DNA from: CAZSNT01 sp964607765
Lineage (GTDB): Bacteria; Verrucomicrobiota; Lentisphaeria; Oligosphaerales; JABHEG01
DNA: 64,000 nt
NCBI GenBank assembly: GCA_964607765.1
Contig: CAZSNT010000027.1
Coordinates: 1 to 64,000, forward strand
Reading direction: 5' to 3'
Part shown: positions 21,141 through 29,886 of the stretch, one piece after another
Layout: each line of letters opens with the position of its first letter
Position numbering within the stretch: the stretch's first letter is position 1
Program-made: the position numbers and the translations under genes
Notes under the pieces: generated by a model
Seen by the model: only the letters and a program-made list of their open reading frames with translations
The model's database searches: none
What the model was told of the DNA's origin: nothing

Positions 21141-21739
21141 TCAAGCTGCCGCAGCGGGCCGCGCAACGGCCCCGCCTCCGCCTCATCGACCCGGTCGACA
21201 AACAGGACCCCGTCGAGATGGTCAATCTCGTGCTGGATGCAGCGGGCCAGCAGCCCGCCACACTCCACCTGCAGCGGCGTGCCGTCCAGCCTCCTCGCCC
21301 TGAGCACAATCGACGACGGACGCTCCACGTCCCCAGAAACCTCCGGTATACTCAGACACCCCTCGTTGCACACATCGGTTGCGGCGGAGTGCGACAGGAT
21401 CTCCGGATTGACCAGCACCACGGGCATCATGGGGCCCAGCAGCCTTTCGCCCGGGGACGCGTTCGGCGGTTGCTCTTCCCCCGGCGCCTGTGTGGCCAAC
21501 GTGATCAGCCGCACCCCCACGCCCACCTGCGGCGCGGCCAGTCCGATGCCGGGCGGGTCGTTCTCGAACATCGTCACGACCATGCGCGCCGCCAACCGCC
21601 GAATCTCCGCCGTCACCTCGGAGATCGCCACGGCTCTCTGCCGCAACACAGGATCGCCAAACGTGCACACCGTTAACGCGGAAAGCTCGGGCTGCTGCTG
21701 ATCCGGAGTTCTGAACATCATGGGGCTGTCACTACTCAT
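21098..21739 (-). CDS. def: Peptide deformylase
   Basis: Removes the formyl group from nascent N-terminal methionine. The three motifs are intact: GIGLAAPQVG, EGCLSIPEV (metal-ligand Cys) and QHEIDHLDG (HExxH). About 213 residues with a basic C-terminal tail (RTRRQLKKQRRG). The chosen ATG overlaps the 3' end of the isomerase gene by 8 bp; two further ATGs (21721, 21718) are possible and would give a conventional N-terminus (MFRTPD). The 3' end is part of a 77-bp tandem duplication. Confidence 0.9.
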   Translation of the reverse strand: MSSDSPMMFRTPDQQQPELSALTVCTFGDPVLRQRAVAISEVTAEIRRLAARMVVTMFENDPPGIGLAAPQVGVGVRLITLATQAPGEEQPPNASPGERLLGPMMPVVLVNPEILSHSAATDVCNEGCLSIPEVSGDVERPSSIVLRARRLDGTPLQVECGGLLARCIQHEIDHLDGVLFVDRVDEAEAGPLRGPLRQLEKRTRRQLKKQRRG

Positions 21740-22727
21740 TCTCCATCTGAGCATCGAACTTGATGTCGGACGGCGGGAAATCCACGTTCTTGACAAACGT
21801 GCACGCCTCGGCCGCGCCATGCTCCCGGTCCATGCCCGAATCTTCCCACTCGACCGACAGCGGGCCCGTATAGCCCACCCGGTTCAGAGCGCGGATGATC
21901 TCCTCGAAGTTCACGCCGCCCCGCCCGAGGCTGCGGAAGTCCCAACCGCGTTCCGCGTTACCGAAATCCAAGTGCGATGCCAGAATCCCGGACCGTCCGT
22001 CGAGCGTAACAATCGCGTCCTTCATGTGGCAGTGGTAGATGCGGTCCGGGAACGTGTCGATGAAACGCACCGGATCGACCATCTGCCAGTGCAGATGGCT
22101 CGGGTCGAAGTTGAACCCGAACTCTTCACGGTTGCCAATGGCCTCCAGGGCACGCTCCGCAGTGATGATGTCGTACGCGATCTCGGTGGGATGGACCTCC
22201 AGACCGAACTTCACGCCGCACTCGCCGAAAACGTCCAGAATCGGGTTCCATTTCTCGGCGAAAAAGGCAAACCCCGCCTCCAGCATCTCCGGACTCACAG
22301 GCGGGAAGCTGTAGAGCATGTGCCAGATCGAGGAGCCCGTAAACCCGTTGACCACCGACACGCCCATGTTCTTGGCGGCACGGGCGGTGAGCTTCATCTG
22401 CTCGATGGCCCAAGCGCGCTGCCCCTCAGGATCGCCATGGACCTCTTCCGGCGCGAAAACGTCGGTGCGACCGTCGTTGTTCAGATCGCACACCAACTGC
22501 CCCGCAAGGTGGTTGCTGATGGCCCAGACTTTCAGCCCGTTCTTCTCGAGAATCCCCAACTGCTTCGCACAATACTGCGGATCAACAGCCGCCTTCTCCA
22601 CCTCCAGGTGATCCCCCCAGCACGCCAGCTCCAGACCTTCGTAGCCCCAGGAAGCCGCCTTCTCAGCCATCACCTCGAGCGGCAAATCAGCCCATTGTCC
22701 CGTGAAAAGAGTGACCGGTCGTCCCAT
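21732..22727 (-). CDS. Sugar phosphate isomerase/epimerase-like protein (xylose isomerase-like TIM barrel)
   Basis: 331 residues with the AP-endonuclease-2/xylose isomerase-like barrel pattern: GYEGLELACWGDH near the N-terminus, GVKFGLEVHPTE, FNFDPSHLHWQ, HCHMKDA and LSVEWEDSGM. The Glu, Asp, His and Glu in those blocks are the expected metal ligands. Substrate unknown; many homologues act on sugars or inositols. AAGGAG is 9 nt before the ATG, which decides this start over an earlier in-frame codon. Confidence 0.8.
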   Translation of the reverse strand: MGRPVTLFTGQWADLPLEVMAEKAASWGYEGLELACWGDHLEVEKAAVDPQYCAKQLGILEKNGLKVWAISNHLAGQLVCDLNNDGRTDVFAPEEVHGDPEGQRAWAIEQMKLTARAAKNMGVSVVNGFTGSSIWHMLYSFPPVSPEMLEAGFAFFAEKWNPILDVFGECGVKFGLEVHPTEIAYDIITAERALEAIGNREEFGFNFDPSHLHWQMVDPVRFIDTFPDRIYHCHMKDAIVTLDGRSGILASHLDFGNAERGWDFRSLGRGGVNFEEIIRALNRVGYTGPLSVEWEDSGMDREHGAAEACTFVKNVDFPPSDIKFDAQMENE

Positions 22728-22822
22728 CGTGCAATCTCCTTCTCTCTGTTCTTCCGTGGGCGGGTATTCGGTGTTCAGCGTTTCCTGCTTTCCAACAGGA
22801 TTCGACGTCCCAGCGAACAAGT

Positions 22823-22851
22823 TATTTACACCCGAGGCAGCCCAAACTCAA
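22823..22851 (-). promoter_or_regulatory. Promoter of the isomerase-def pair
   Basis: On the minus strand TTGAGT, a 17-bp spacer and TAAATA lie about 95 bp upstream of the isomerase ATG, just after the lnt stop. It would give the isomerase-def-membrane protein group its own transcript. Confidence 0.5.
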
Positions 22852-22880
22852 GCCAGATGCCCGCAGTTTGCCTGACGCCA

Positions 22881-24698
22881 TCACGCCTCGCCCGGTCCGG
22901 AGGTCACTCGCACGAACAGCGCCTGCTTGCGCCGGAACCAGCACGCCAACAACCCCGCTGTCAGCGCGAAACCAATCGCCGCGCAACTCACGGCGAACAC
23001 GTCGCCGTGCCGTGCGTAGAACGTCAGCGGCAGGTTGCCCCAGACCGGCACCTCGTAGACGTTGGCACCACGCACAAAGCGGTTGCCCGTGGCCGGATCG
23101 TCGAGCAGACCGATCACCCGACCGTCCGGCATGATCAGGCACGTGTCGCTGTTGTTCCCGCTCCGCAGCAGCGGACGCCGGTTCTCCACGGCGCGGAATA
23201 CGGCGTGGATCATGTGCTGCCGCGACCCCGCGCTCTCGGCGTACCAGGCATCATTCGTCAACGTCATGAGTACGTTGGCGCCACGACGCACAAACTCTCT
23301 GCTGATCCTCGGATACGCGTCCTCGTAACAGATGTTCATCCCCGCCCGAACGCCCGCAGGCAGGCTGAACACCGTGAACTCACGGCCGGGAGTCAGACTC
23401 CGCCCCATCCCGATCAACCGCGCCAGCCACGGCCACAGATCCTCGAACGGCGTGTACTCGCCGAACGGGACGCGGTGCACTTTGTCGTAGAACTCCGTGA
23501 CGCCGCGCGCCGGCTCGATCAGGAACACGGAGTTGAAAACGAGCGCGGTCGAGGGCTCGGCCGGCCTCAAGCCGGACGCAGCCGCACCGGGCGGATCGCG
23601 CAAGTCGATCGCACCGATCAGCAGCGGCATGTCGATCTGCTCGAACAGCCCGCGCAGCGCCAGCTGGTACTCCGCCCAGTACAGCGGGGCCGGGACCGCT
23701 GTCTCGGGCCAGACGATCAGGTCCGGGCGAGTCGCCTTCGCAACGCGCTGCGACAGGCCGGTGTAGACCTCGATCGACAGATCCAGCTGCTCCTGAGTCC
23801 ATTGACGGCATTGCGGGATATTGCCCTGGACAGCCAGCACACGCAACACACCGTCCGGGGCGCCCAGCCGCGGCGCGATGCGCGCCAGCCAGCCTGCCGG
23901 AATCAAACACACAACAGCCATGCCGAGGGCGTACGGGTACCGATCCCGCCGGGCGCTGTCCCCCGTCCGCCGGCGACGCCAGCGCGCCACGGTGTGGGCA
24001 CAGCCGATGTTGACCGCCACTACGGCGAAAGACAGTCCGTACACGCCCGTGTAGGTCGTGAGCGGAAGCAGGCCCAACCGACGCCACTGCGTCACGCCGA
24101 GCTGGTTCCACGGGAACCCGGTGAAGATCCAGCCGCGCACCCACTCCAAAGCGACCCAGGTTGCTGCCAGCAGAACGACCGATGCACACTGCCGCAACGG
24201 CCCCGGTACATCGACAACCGCCGCGCTGCCGCATGGCCTGGCCGCCGGAGACGCGCACGCTTCCGCCGGCTCCGACTGCGCCGAACCGATGCGCCCGCGA
24301 CAACACTCACAGGCGTACGCCCACGCAACCACGCACCACACCATCGGAAAACACGCACAAATCAGCGCCAGCAGCACGCCGGCCCCGAACCCCACCTCGT
24401 TGAGCCACGCGAGGGACGTGACGAAGTGAGCAAACCCGAACAGCCACCCGAGCAGCGCCCGGTGCAGCCGGCGCGGCGGCGCTGGGCACAGCAGCAGCGG
24501 AACAAGAGCCACCCAGGCAAGACCGTCAATCTCCAGCGGCGCAAAACTGCAGCTCAGCAGCAAGCCGGCACTGACCGCACCAAGCACACGGCCCCAGCGC
24601 CGCGCTGCCGACAAATAACGCTGCAGACCTGCAGCGGGCAAGTCGACCGCCGGCTGACTCGGACCGGGAGAATCGGAGGATGAGTTGGTTTGCGTCAT
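22881..24698 (-). CDS. lnt: Apolipoprotein N-acyltransferase
   Basis: Integral inner-membrane enzyme that adds the third acyl chain to lipoproteins. About 605 residues, longer than E. coli Lnt (512) because of a Cys/Pro/Ala-rich insert around residues 140-170. Six or so N-terminal helices precede a nitrilase domain with the catalytic triad: Glu in VWPETAVP, Lys in YDKVHRVPFGEYTP, Cys in NICYEDAYP. It overlaps or abuts argS: a GTG start at 24725 would overlap the argS stop, while the ATG at 24698 follows 23 bp later. Neither has a strong ribosome site. The presence of Lnt supports a diderm cell. Confidence 0.92.
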   Translation of the reverse strand: MTQTNSSSDSPGPSQPAVDLPAAGLQRYLSAARRWGRVLGAVSAGLLLSCSFAPLEIDGLAWVALVPLLLCPAPPRRLHRALLGWLFGFAHFVTSLAWLNEVGFGAGVLLALICACFPMVWCVVAWAYACECCRGRIGSAQSEPAEACASPAARPCGSAAVVDVPGPLRQCASVVLLAATWVALEWVRGWIFTGFPWNQLGVTQWRRLGLLPLTTYTGVYGLSFAVVAVNIGCAHTVARWRRRRTGDSARRDRYPYALGMAVVCLIPAGWLARIAPRLGAPDGVLRVLAVQGNIPQCRQWTQEQLDLSIEVYTGLSQRVAKATRPDLIVWPETAVPAPLYWAEYQLALRGLFEQIDMPLLIGAIDLRDPPGAAASGLRPAEPSTALVFNSVFLIEPARGVTEFYDKVHRVPFGEYTPFEDLWPWLARLIGMGRSLTPGREFTVFSLPAGVRAGMNICYEDAYPRISREFVRRGANVLMTLTNDAWYAESAGSRQHMIHAVFRAVENRRPLLRSGNNSDTCLIMPDGRVIGLLDDPATGNRFVRGANVYEVPVWGNLPLTFYARHGDVFAVSCAAIGFALTAGLLACWFRRKQALFVRVTSGPGEA

Positions 24699-24721
24699 AC
24701 AGGCTCGGCCGGAACGCAGGA

Positions 24722-26506
24722 TCACATGCTCTCGAGCGTGTTGATGGTCAACACGCCCAGACCGTCACGCAGGATACGTCGGACACAGTCGCTGAGCCGA
24801 AGTCGGGCCAACCGCAACTGCGGTGTCTCGGCCGTCAACACGGGGCAAGACCGGTAGAAACGACTGAACGCCTTGGCGAGGTCGAGCAGGTAATTGGCCA
24901 GAGCGGATGTGTCCAGGTCCGCCGCAGCACGCTGCACTGTCGCCGCATACTTGCCGCAGCGCAACGCCAGGTCACGTTCCTCGGCCATGCCCAACACAGA
25001 CCAGTCCACCATGCCGTCCAGCGCACCGTCCTCCGCTTTCCGCAGCATGGAACTGATGCGGGCGTAGGCGTACTGAACGTACGGCCCCGTATCGCCTTCG
25101 AAGCGCATCGACGCCTCCGGATCGAACATGATCGTGGTCTTCGGACTGACTTTCAGCAGCATGAACTTCAGCGCGCCCATGCTGATCACATCAGCACGAC
25201 GGTCGAGATCCGCCGGAGGCTCGGGCCCGGCCCGCTCCAACGTGGCAGTCCGAGCCAGACCACTCAGTTCGTCAAACAGATCGTCCGCATCGACAACCGT
25301 GCCTTCCCGGCTCTTCATCTTCCCGGACGGCAGGTTGACCATGCCGTAAGCCATGTGTTTGAGATCGGCAGCCCACGGATAGCCCAGCGCACGCAGAATC
25401 GCGAACAACACCTGGAAGTGGTAGATCTGCTCGTCACCCACAATCCACACCTGCATCTGCGGCTCGTGGTGCCGCTGCTTCAGCAGTGTGGTCCCGATGT
25501 CCTGGGTCACGTACACGCTCGTTCCGTCGCTGCGCAGTACGACCTTGGTGCCCAGCTTCTCTTTGGCCAGGTCGATGATCACGGCGCCGTCGTCCAGCCG
25601 CTCGAACACGCCCCGTTCAAGACCGTCCTCGATGATGTCGCGCCCCAACGCGTAGGTCTCGCTCTCCAGGTACACCTGGTCGAAACCCACGCCCATGCGC
25701 TCGTACGTCTGCTCGAATCCGGCCACCACCCACGCGTTCATCCGCTGCCAGAGCGCCCGTACGTCCGTGTCGCCCTTCTCCCAGTCAACCAGCATCTGCT
25801 GCGCGGCCCGGCCAACCTCCGTTTTCAGGAAAAGCTCCTCTGCTGAACTGTCGCTCAACGACGGATCCGCGGCACGGAGCGCGGCAACCTGCTCGCGGAG
25901 CGCGGCATCGTACAGCACATAGAAGTCACCGACAAAGTGGTCGCCCTTGACTCCCTTGGACGCCGGCGTGGTGCTCTCGCCCCAGCGCTGGTAGGCCAGC
26001 ATACTCTTGCAGATGTGGATGCCGCGGTCGTTGATCAGATTCACGGTAACAACGTCGTGCCCCACACGCCGCAGCATCGCCGCAGCGGCCAGCCCGAGGC
26101 AGTTGTTGCGCACGTGCCCCAGATGCAGAGGCTTGTTGGTGTTCGGAGCGGAATACTCGATCAGGACCCGGCGCTGTTCGTCCGCCGGCAGCACCACGCC
26201 GGCAAGCAACGCGTCGCAGTCCGAAACCATCGCTTCAAACAGCGCCGCGGGCGCCAGTGTGACGTTGACAAAGGCCTTGATGCACTCGGCAGCTGTCACG
26301 TCCGAGTGCTCGGCAAGGAAAGCAGCGGCAGCGGCTGCAATGTCCATCGGCGAACGCCGCAGCTGCCGGGCCAGAAGGAAACAGTTGACCGTGATGTCGC
26401 CCGGAAAATCCGCGGGACAGAGATCGGCTTTGACCGTCACGTCAGCCGCACCGAACTCAGCGCTCAGATGGTCTTCCAGATCCGCTATGCAAGCAAACTT
26501 CGTCAT
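24722..26506 (-). CDS. argS: Arginyl-tRNA synthetase
   Basis: Class I synthetase charging tRNA-Arg; 594 residues. HLGH lies in SAPNTNKPLHLGHVRNN (near residue 127). The KMSKS position reads GKMKSREGTVVDADDL, usual for ArgS. A C-terminal anticodon-binding helical domain ends in LTINTLESM. It is separated by 14 bp from the hemerythrin gene upstream. Confidence 0.95.
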   Translation of the reverse strand: MTKFACIADLEDHLSAEFGAADVTVKADLCPADFPGDITVNCFLLARQLRRSPMDIAAAAAAFLAEHSDVTAAECIKAFVNVTLAPAALFEAMVSDCDALLAGVVLPADEQRRVLIEYSAPNTNKPLHLGHVRNNCLGLAAAAMLRRVGHDVVTVNLINDRGIHICKSMLAYQRWGESTTPASKGVKGDHFVGDFYVLYDAALREQVAALRAADPSLSDSSAEELFLKTEVGRAAQQMLVDWEKGDTDVRALWQRMNAWVVAGFEQTYERMGVGFDQVYLESETYALGRDIIEDGLERGVFERLDDGAVIIDLAKEKLGTKVVLRSDGTSVYVTQDIGTTLLKQRHHEPQMQVWIVGDEQIYHFQVLFAILRALGYPWAADLKHMAYGMVNLPSGKMKSREGTVVDADDLFDELSGLARTATLERAGPEPPADLDRRADVISMGALKFMLLKVSPKTTIMFDPEASMRFEGDTGPYVQYAYARISSMLRKAEDGALDGMVDWSVLGMAEERDLALRCGKYAATVQRAAADLDTSALANYLLDLAKAFSRFYRSCPVLTAETPQLRLARLRLSDCVRRILRDGLGVLTINTLESM

Positions 26507-26520
26507 GAAATATCACCCCG

Positions 26521-26949
26521 TCAGTCGGCGTCTGTCAGCGTGACGCCTTTCTCGTTCAGGAACGTGCCCAGCTCCGCATCCACGCCCTGAATGTGCTGGA
26601 TCAGCCAATTGGTCAGAAACACGTTGATGGACGTGGCCAGCGCCTTTGTCGCCCCCTCTTCCCGAAAATCATCCACCAACTGCCGCAGCATGCCTTTGAA
26701 CGCCTTGTGCTGCTTCTGCTGCGCGGCCAAGCCCGGATACGCGTGCGCGGCCATGTGCGCCTCTTCCGCGGAGAAGTGGAAGTCGGTGTACTCAATCATG
26801 AAGTTGAGCATCTCCGATATCCGTGCCTCGCCCTGGCTGCTGTCGATGGCGCGCCCCAGATCGCCCAGACGCTGGACCAGCATCTGGTGCTGTTCGTCAA
26901 TTAACGTCACGCCTATCGACAGACTGGGATCCCATTGGATCGGTTGCAT
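26521..26949 (-). CDS. Bacteriohemerythrin with a substituted iron ligand
   Basis: 142-residue four-helix O2-binding diiron protein. By the Methylococcus-type spacing, the ligands would be His21 (DEQH), His58 and Glu62 (FHFSAEE), position 77, His81 (QKQH), His119 (IQHI) and Asp124. Position 77 is Gln instead of His. The remaining six fit well, so the fold and probably a diiron centre are kept, but O2 chemistry may differ. AAGGAG lies 10 nt upstream of the ATG. Lies between argS and a membrane glycosyltransferase-like gene; no link with either is evident. Confidence 0.85.
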   Translation of the reverse strand: MQPIQWDPSLSIGVTLIDEQHQMLVQRLGDLGRAIDSSQGEARISEMLNFMIEYTDFHFSAEEAHMAAHAYPGLAAQQKQHKAFKGMLRQLVDDFREEGATKALATSINVFLTNWLIQHIQGVDAELGTFLNEKGVTLTDAD

Positions 26950-27024
26950 CCTGCATCTCTCCTTGTGCCTGCCCTGAACACTGACTTGTCACAGCGAAGC
27001 GCAGCAAAGACGGCACTCCGCCCC

Positions 27025-28656
27025 TCAGGGCGCATCCGACAACTGCTTCCCAAGCCGATGATCCACGGGCGGCGCATCCAGATCGAACACCCACCCGTCA
27101 ACGCCCTGGTAAGCCAAAGCGTACCGTTTCTCTGCCAGCTTCCGCGCCAGCTTGTGATACCTGTCCGAGACGAAAACGTACCGCGTACGGACGGCCCGAC
27201 GCAGAACGTCCGCCTCAGGAGGAGCCGAATCCGGCCGCGTTGTGCGGTCGACCACAATAGCCTCTTCGGGATGGGCCGCGTACATGAACATCGGGTCCAG
27301 CCCGTAGCTGTAGACAAACTCCGGCGCGCAGAAAAACAGGCCGGGAAAGTCCTCAAACCGCAGGTTTGCAATATACGTGCCCGGCACGACATTCGCACGG
27401 GCCCAGACGGCAAACTGCCGGGGCATCGTGAAGTGCCCGCCCCGGAAAAAATCCACGTGTAGCGGCACGAGCAGCCCGCAGACGACAAACACACCCGCCG
27501 CAGCCGCGGCATGAAACGCCTCCCTGCGCTGCGAAAACAGGTCCTCGCACACAAGCCCCAACATCAGCACCGCTGACGGCAGCGCGTACTCGATCACGCG
27601 CCCGGCCAGGAAGAACGCGGCAAAAGCAACCAGCATCATGGCAGCCACAAGCCGATTCGCGTGCGGCATCCTGCGCCAGCGTGCCCCGGGCAGCATCCCC
27701 GCAACGCAGGCGCCAACCATCACCGGAAGCAGCCCGTTGTGGAACATCTGCAAAGGCGAAAGCGCACCAAACTCCAATGGACCGCGAACCGGCACGGAGC
27801 CGGACAACGCCTGCCAAACCACATCGATGCACTGGATCTTCCACACCAGGAACGTGTTCGGGACCTGAGGGTGAATCGTCAACCCGGCCAGCACACCCGC
27901 CACAGCCCCCGCACACGGCCGCAACGCCCGCCAGCCATGCTGCTTCAGCGTCACCATCGCGTAACAACCGGCGGGGAACAGAATGAAGTGCGGGTTGGAG
28001 TGGCAGTAGGCGAAGAGCACGCCGAACCCCGCTACCGGCCAGAACGGCGGATCCCGCTCGGCAGCCGCCAGCCGCACCGTCGTGAGCATGGTCAATATGA
28101 TCGACAGCACGTGCGGCCGCACCATGTTGATCCGCACACAGAACAACGGACAGGCCAACACGCCCAGAACAATGAACGGCGCCGGCCGCTTCACGCCCAG
28201 CCGCAGCAACGCCCACGTCAGCGTGCCCATGTACATCAGCAGGAGCACGGCAGTCTCCAGCACGAACGGGGGCCTCTCGCCGCTGTACCCGAACAGCCCG
28301 GCCCAACGCCGAATCCCGGAGAGCAACGCGTGGAAACCCAACTCCTTGTCGTAAAACTGCTCGTGCCAGATCGATAGACGCGTCCACGAAAAACGACGCC
28401 GCAACGCCGCGTCGCTGAACAAATCAGCCATGCCGATGTGGTACGGCGCATCGATCGAGAGGTCAGTGTCCGGAGACCACGTGCGAACGTGGATGAACGC
28501 GATCGCCGACGCCGTGAAAACGAACGCATACAGCGTAAAACGGACCTCCGCCCGCCTCAGTAACGCAACGACAATGGCGTGACCACGCAGCGCCCCGTCC
28601 GTGCGCTGCGCCGTCACGCCGCCGTCCTCCGTCCTCTGCTCGCCGTCACATGCCAT
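27025..28656 (-). CDS. Multi-pass membrane protein, GT-C glycosyltransferase-like
   Basis: About 543 residues with roughly ten hydrophobic helices. The first loop reads SPDTDLSIDAPYHIGMADL, an acidic loop followed by a conserved-looking His, which recalls the PMT/ArnT-type GT-C glycosyltransferases. The C-terminal soluble part includes YALAYQGVDGWVFDLD. No close family recognised, and no lipid-sugar genes are adjacent. The start is uncertain: ATG at 28656 is used, ATG at 28704 is also in frame, and the frame runs further into repeats and an assembly gap, which is surely not coding. Confidence 0.6.
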   Translation of the reverse strand: MACDGEQRTEDGGVTAQRTDGALRGHAIVVALLRRAEVRFTLYAFVFTASAIAFIHVRTWSPDTDLSIDAPYHIGMADLFSDAALRRRFSWTRLSIWHEQFYDKELGFHALLSGIRRWAGLFGYSGERPPFVLETAVLLLMYMGTLTWALLRLGVKRPAPFIVLGVLACPLFCVRINMVRPHVLSIILTMLTTVRLAAAERDPPFWPVAGFGVLFAYCHSNPHFILFPAGCYAMVTLKQHGWRALRPCAGAVAGVLAGLTIHPQVPNTFLVWKIQCIDVVWQALSGSVPVRGPLEFGALSPLQMFHNGLLPVMVGACVAGMLPGARWRRMPHANRLVAAMMLVAFAAFFLAGRVIEYALPSAVLMLGLVCEDLFSQRREAFHAAAAAGVFVVCGLLVPLHVDFFRGGHFTMPRQFAVWARANVVPGTYIANLRFEDFPGLFFCAPEFVYSYGLDPMFMYAAHPEEAIVVDRTTRPDSAPPEADVLRRAVRTRYVFVSDRYHKLARKLAEKRYALAYQGVDGWVFDLDAPPVDHRLGKQLSDAP

Positions 28657-28732
28657 GGCCGTCAAATATGCCACCCCAACCCCGCCCCCACCACCGAGCG
28701 CCATGTCGTTGATCTGTTCCCCGAGAACAGGG

Positions 28733-29004
28733 CGGCCACGCCCGAAACGACCCCCGCGGCCTCGCGCCGTGGGTGAGCGAGATCGGTTCCGCTGAGAGGA
28801 CGGCCACGCCCGAAACGACCCCCGCGGCCTCGCGCCGTGGGTGAGCGAGATCGGTNNNNNNNNNNNNNNNNNNNNNNNNNNNNNNNNNNNNNNNNNNNNN
28901 NNNNNNNNNNNNNNNNNNNNNNNNNNNNNNNNNNNNNNNNNNNNNNNNNNNNNNNCCCGCGGCCTCGCGCCGTGGGTGAGCGAGATCGGTTCCGCTGAGA
29001 GGAC
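28733..29004. repeat. 68-bp direct repeats, dispersed hairpin family
   Basis: Units of 68 bp run 28733-28800 and 28801-28868 (into the gap), and at least one more partial unit follows the gap at 28956. Each has a hairpin-forming core (CGCGGC-ctcgc-GCCGTG). The core matches the inverted copy at 20966-21010. The array separates two groups on opposite strands. The surrounding gap 28657-29168 holds no gene apart from the promoter/operator of the XRE regulator. Confidence 0.8.
28856..28955. other. Assembly gap (100 N)
   Basis: Exactly 100 N inside the 68-bp direct repeat array; repeat number unknown. Confidence 0.95.
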
Positions 29005-29088
29005 GGCCACACCACGTCATCAATCCCGAACTTCCACCCCTCGCCAGAACTCCCCCATACTTTTTTCCGACTTTTTTCATCAATCGGC

Positions 29089-29103
29089 TTGATATTATAT
29101 CAA
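29089..29103. promoter_or_regulatory. 15-bp perfect palindrome, likely operator of the XRE regulator
   Basis: TTGATAT-T-ATATCAA is a perfect dyad 65 bp upstream of the regulator's ATG, in an A/T-rich island (29060-29125) that stands out from the GC-rich surroundings. A half-site ATCAA...TTGAT precedes it. TTGATA could also serve as a -35 with a poor -10 at 29112-29117, so the dyad would overlap the promoter, as expected for autoregulation. Confidence 0.55.
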
Positions 29104-29168
29104 TCCTGTGATGATATTTAGAATGTGTTCGCTGACGCACACGCGAGTGCTGCTCGAAGGATAGGGCG

Positions 29169-29744
29169 ATGCCAGGGACCTCGGACTCGATCCACAAGCT
29201 GTTCCGTAACACGCGGCGTAACAGGGGAATGACTCAGTCATCCCTGGCCGCGGAGGCCGGGTGTACGCAGTCTGCGGTCAGTATGTTCGAGGCGGGTCGC
29301 AGCGAGGCACTGTCCCAAGAGAAGATCCGCGCCATTGCGGACATACTCGAACTTGATATTTCTCAGTTTTCCGCCGCCCCGCCACCGGTGTCCGGCGACA
29401 CCTGCCTCAAGTTCTGTCCCATTGATGAATGCCCCGCGAACATCCCCTACGCCGTCAGGGGTGAGCTCTGTTTCAAGCCGCGTCTCACCCGCGCCGCCAC
29501 CGGCCGCCCCACACGCTGCGGCGACTGCGGCGAAGTCCTCGAAGAACGCTGTCCCAACCCGGACTGCTCCGCCAGCGTGTGTCCGGCGAGTTTCTGTCCG
29601 AACTGCGGCACAGCCTACGTGTCCGAAGCAATCCCCCGGCCCCGGCCCGACGCCTGGGCAGACGCACAGCGTGCCCGCATCAGAGAACTGCGCGCTCTGA
29701 GCGGCGCCGCACCCGAATCTCACACCGAACCGCGCAGCCAGTGA
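29169..29744 (+). CDS. XRE-family DNA-binding protein with Cys-rich zinc-ribbon tail
   Basis: 191 residues. Residues 8-65 are a helix-turn-helix of the Cro/C1 type (RNTRRNRGMTQSSLAAEAGCTQSAVSMFEAG). Then about 11 cysteines spread over CPIDECPANIPY, CGDCGEVLEE, CPNPDCSAS and CPNCG form one or two zinc ribbons. The C-terminus is a charged helix. It may bind the palindrome in its own promoter. AAGGA lies 7 nt before the ATG. What signal the zinc part senses is unknown. Confidence 0.75.
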   Translation: MPGTSDSIHKLFRNTRRNRGMTQSSLAAEAGCTQSAVSMFEAGRSEALSQEKIRAIADILELDISQFSAAPPPVSGDTCLKFCPIDECPANIPYAVRGELCFKPRLTRAATGRPTRCGDCGEVLEERCPNPDCSASVCPASFCPNCGTAYVSEAIPRPRPDAWADAQRARIRELRALSGAAPESHTEPRSQ

Positions 29745-29886
29745 CGATGACACTCACACAAACATCACAAGCAAGCCACTCGCCGATGCAGCACGCCGCC
29801 GCCAACGCCGGCCTACACTCATCGTTCGCCGTTCACCAGGCCCGCGCCGCAGGCGCCCGTCAGTTCCCCGCAGGAGCATCCGCGCA

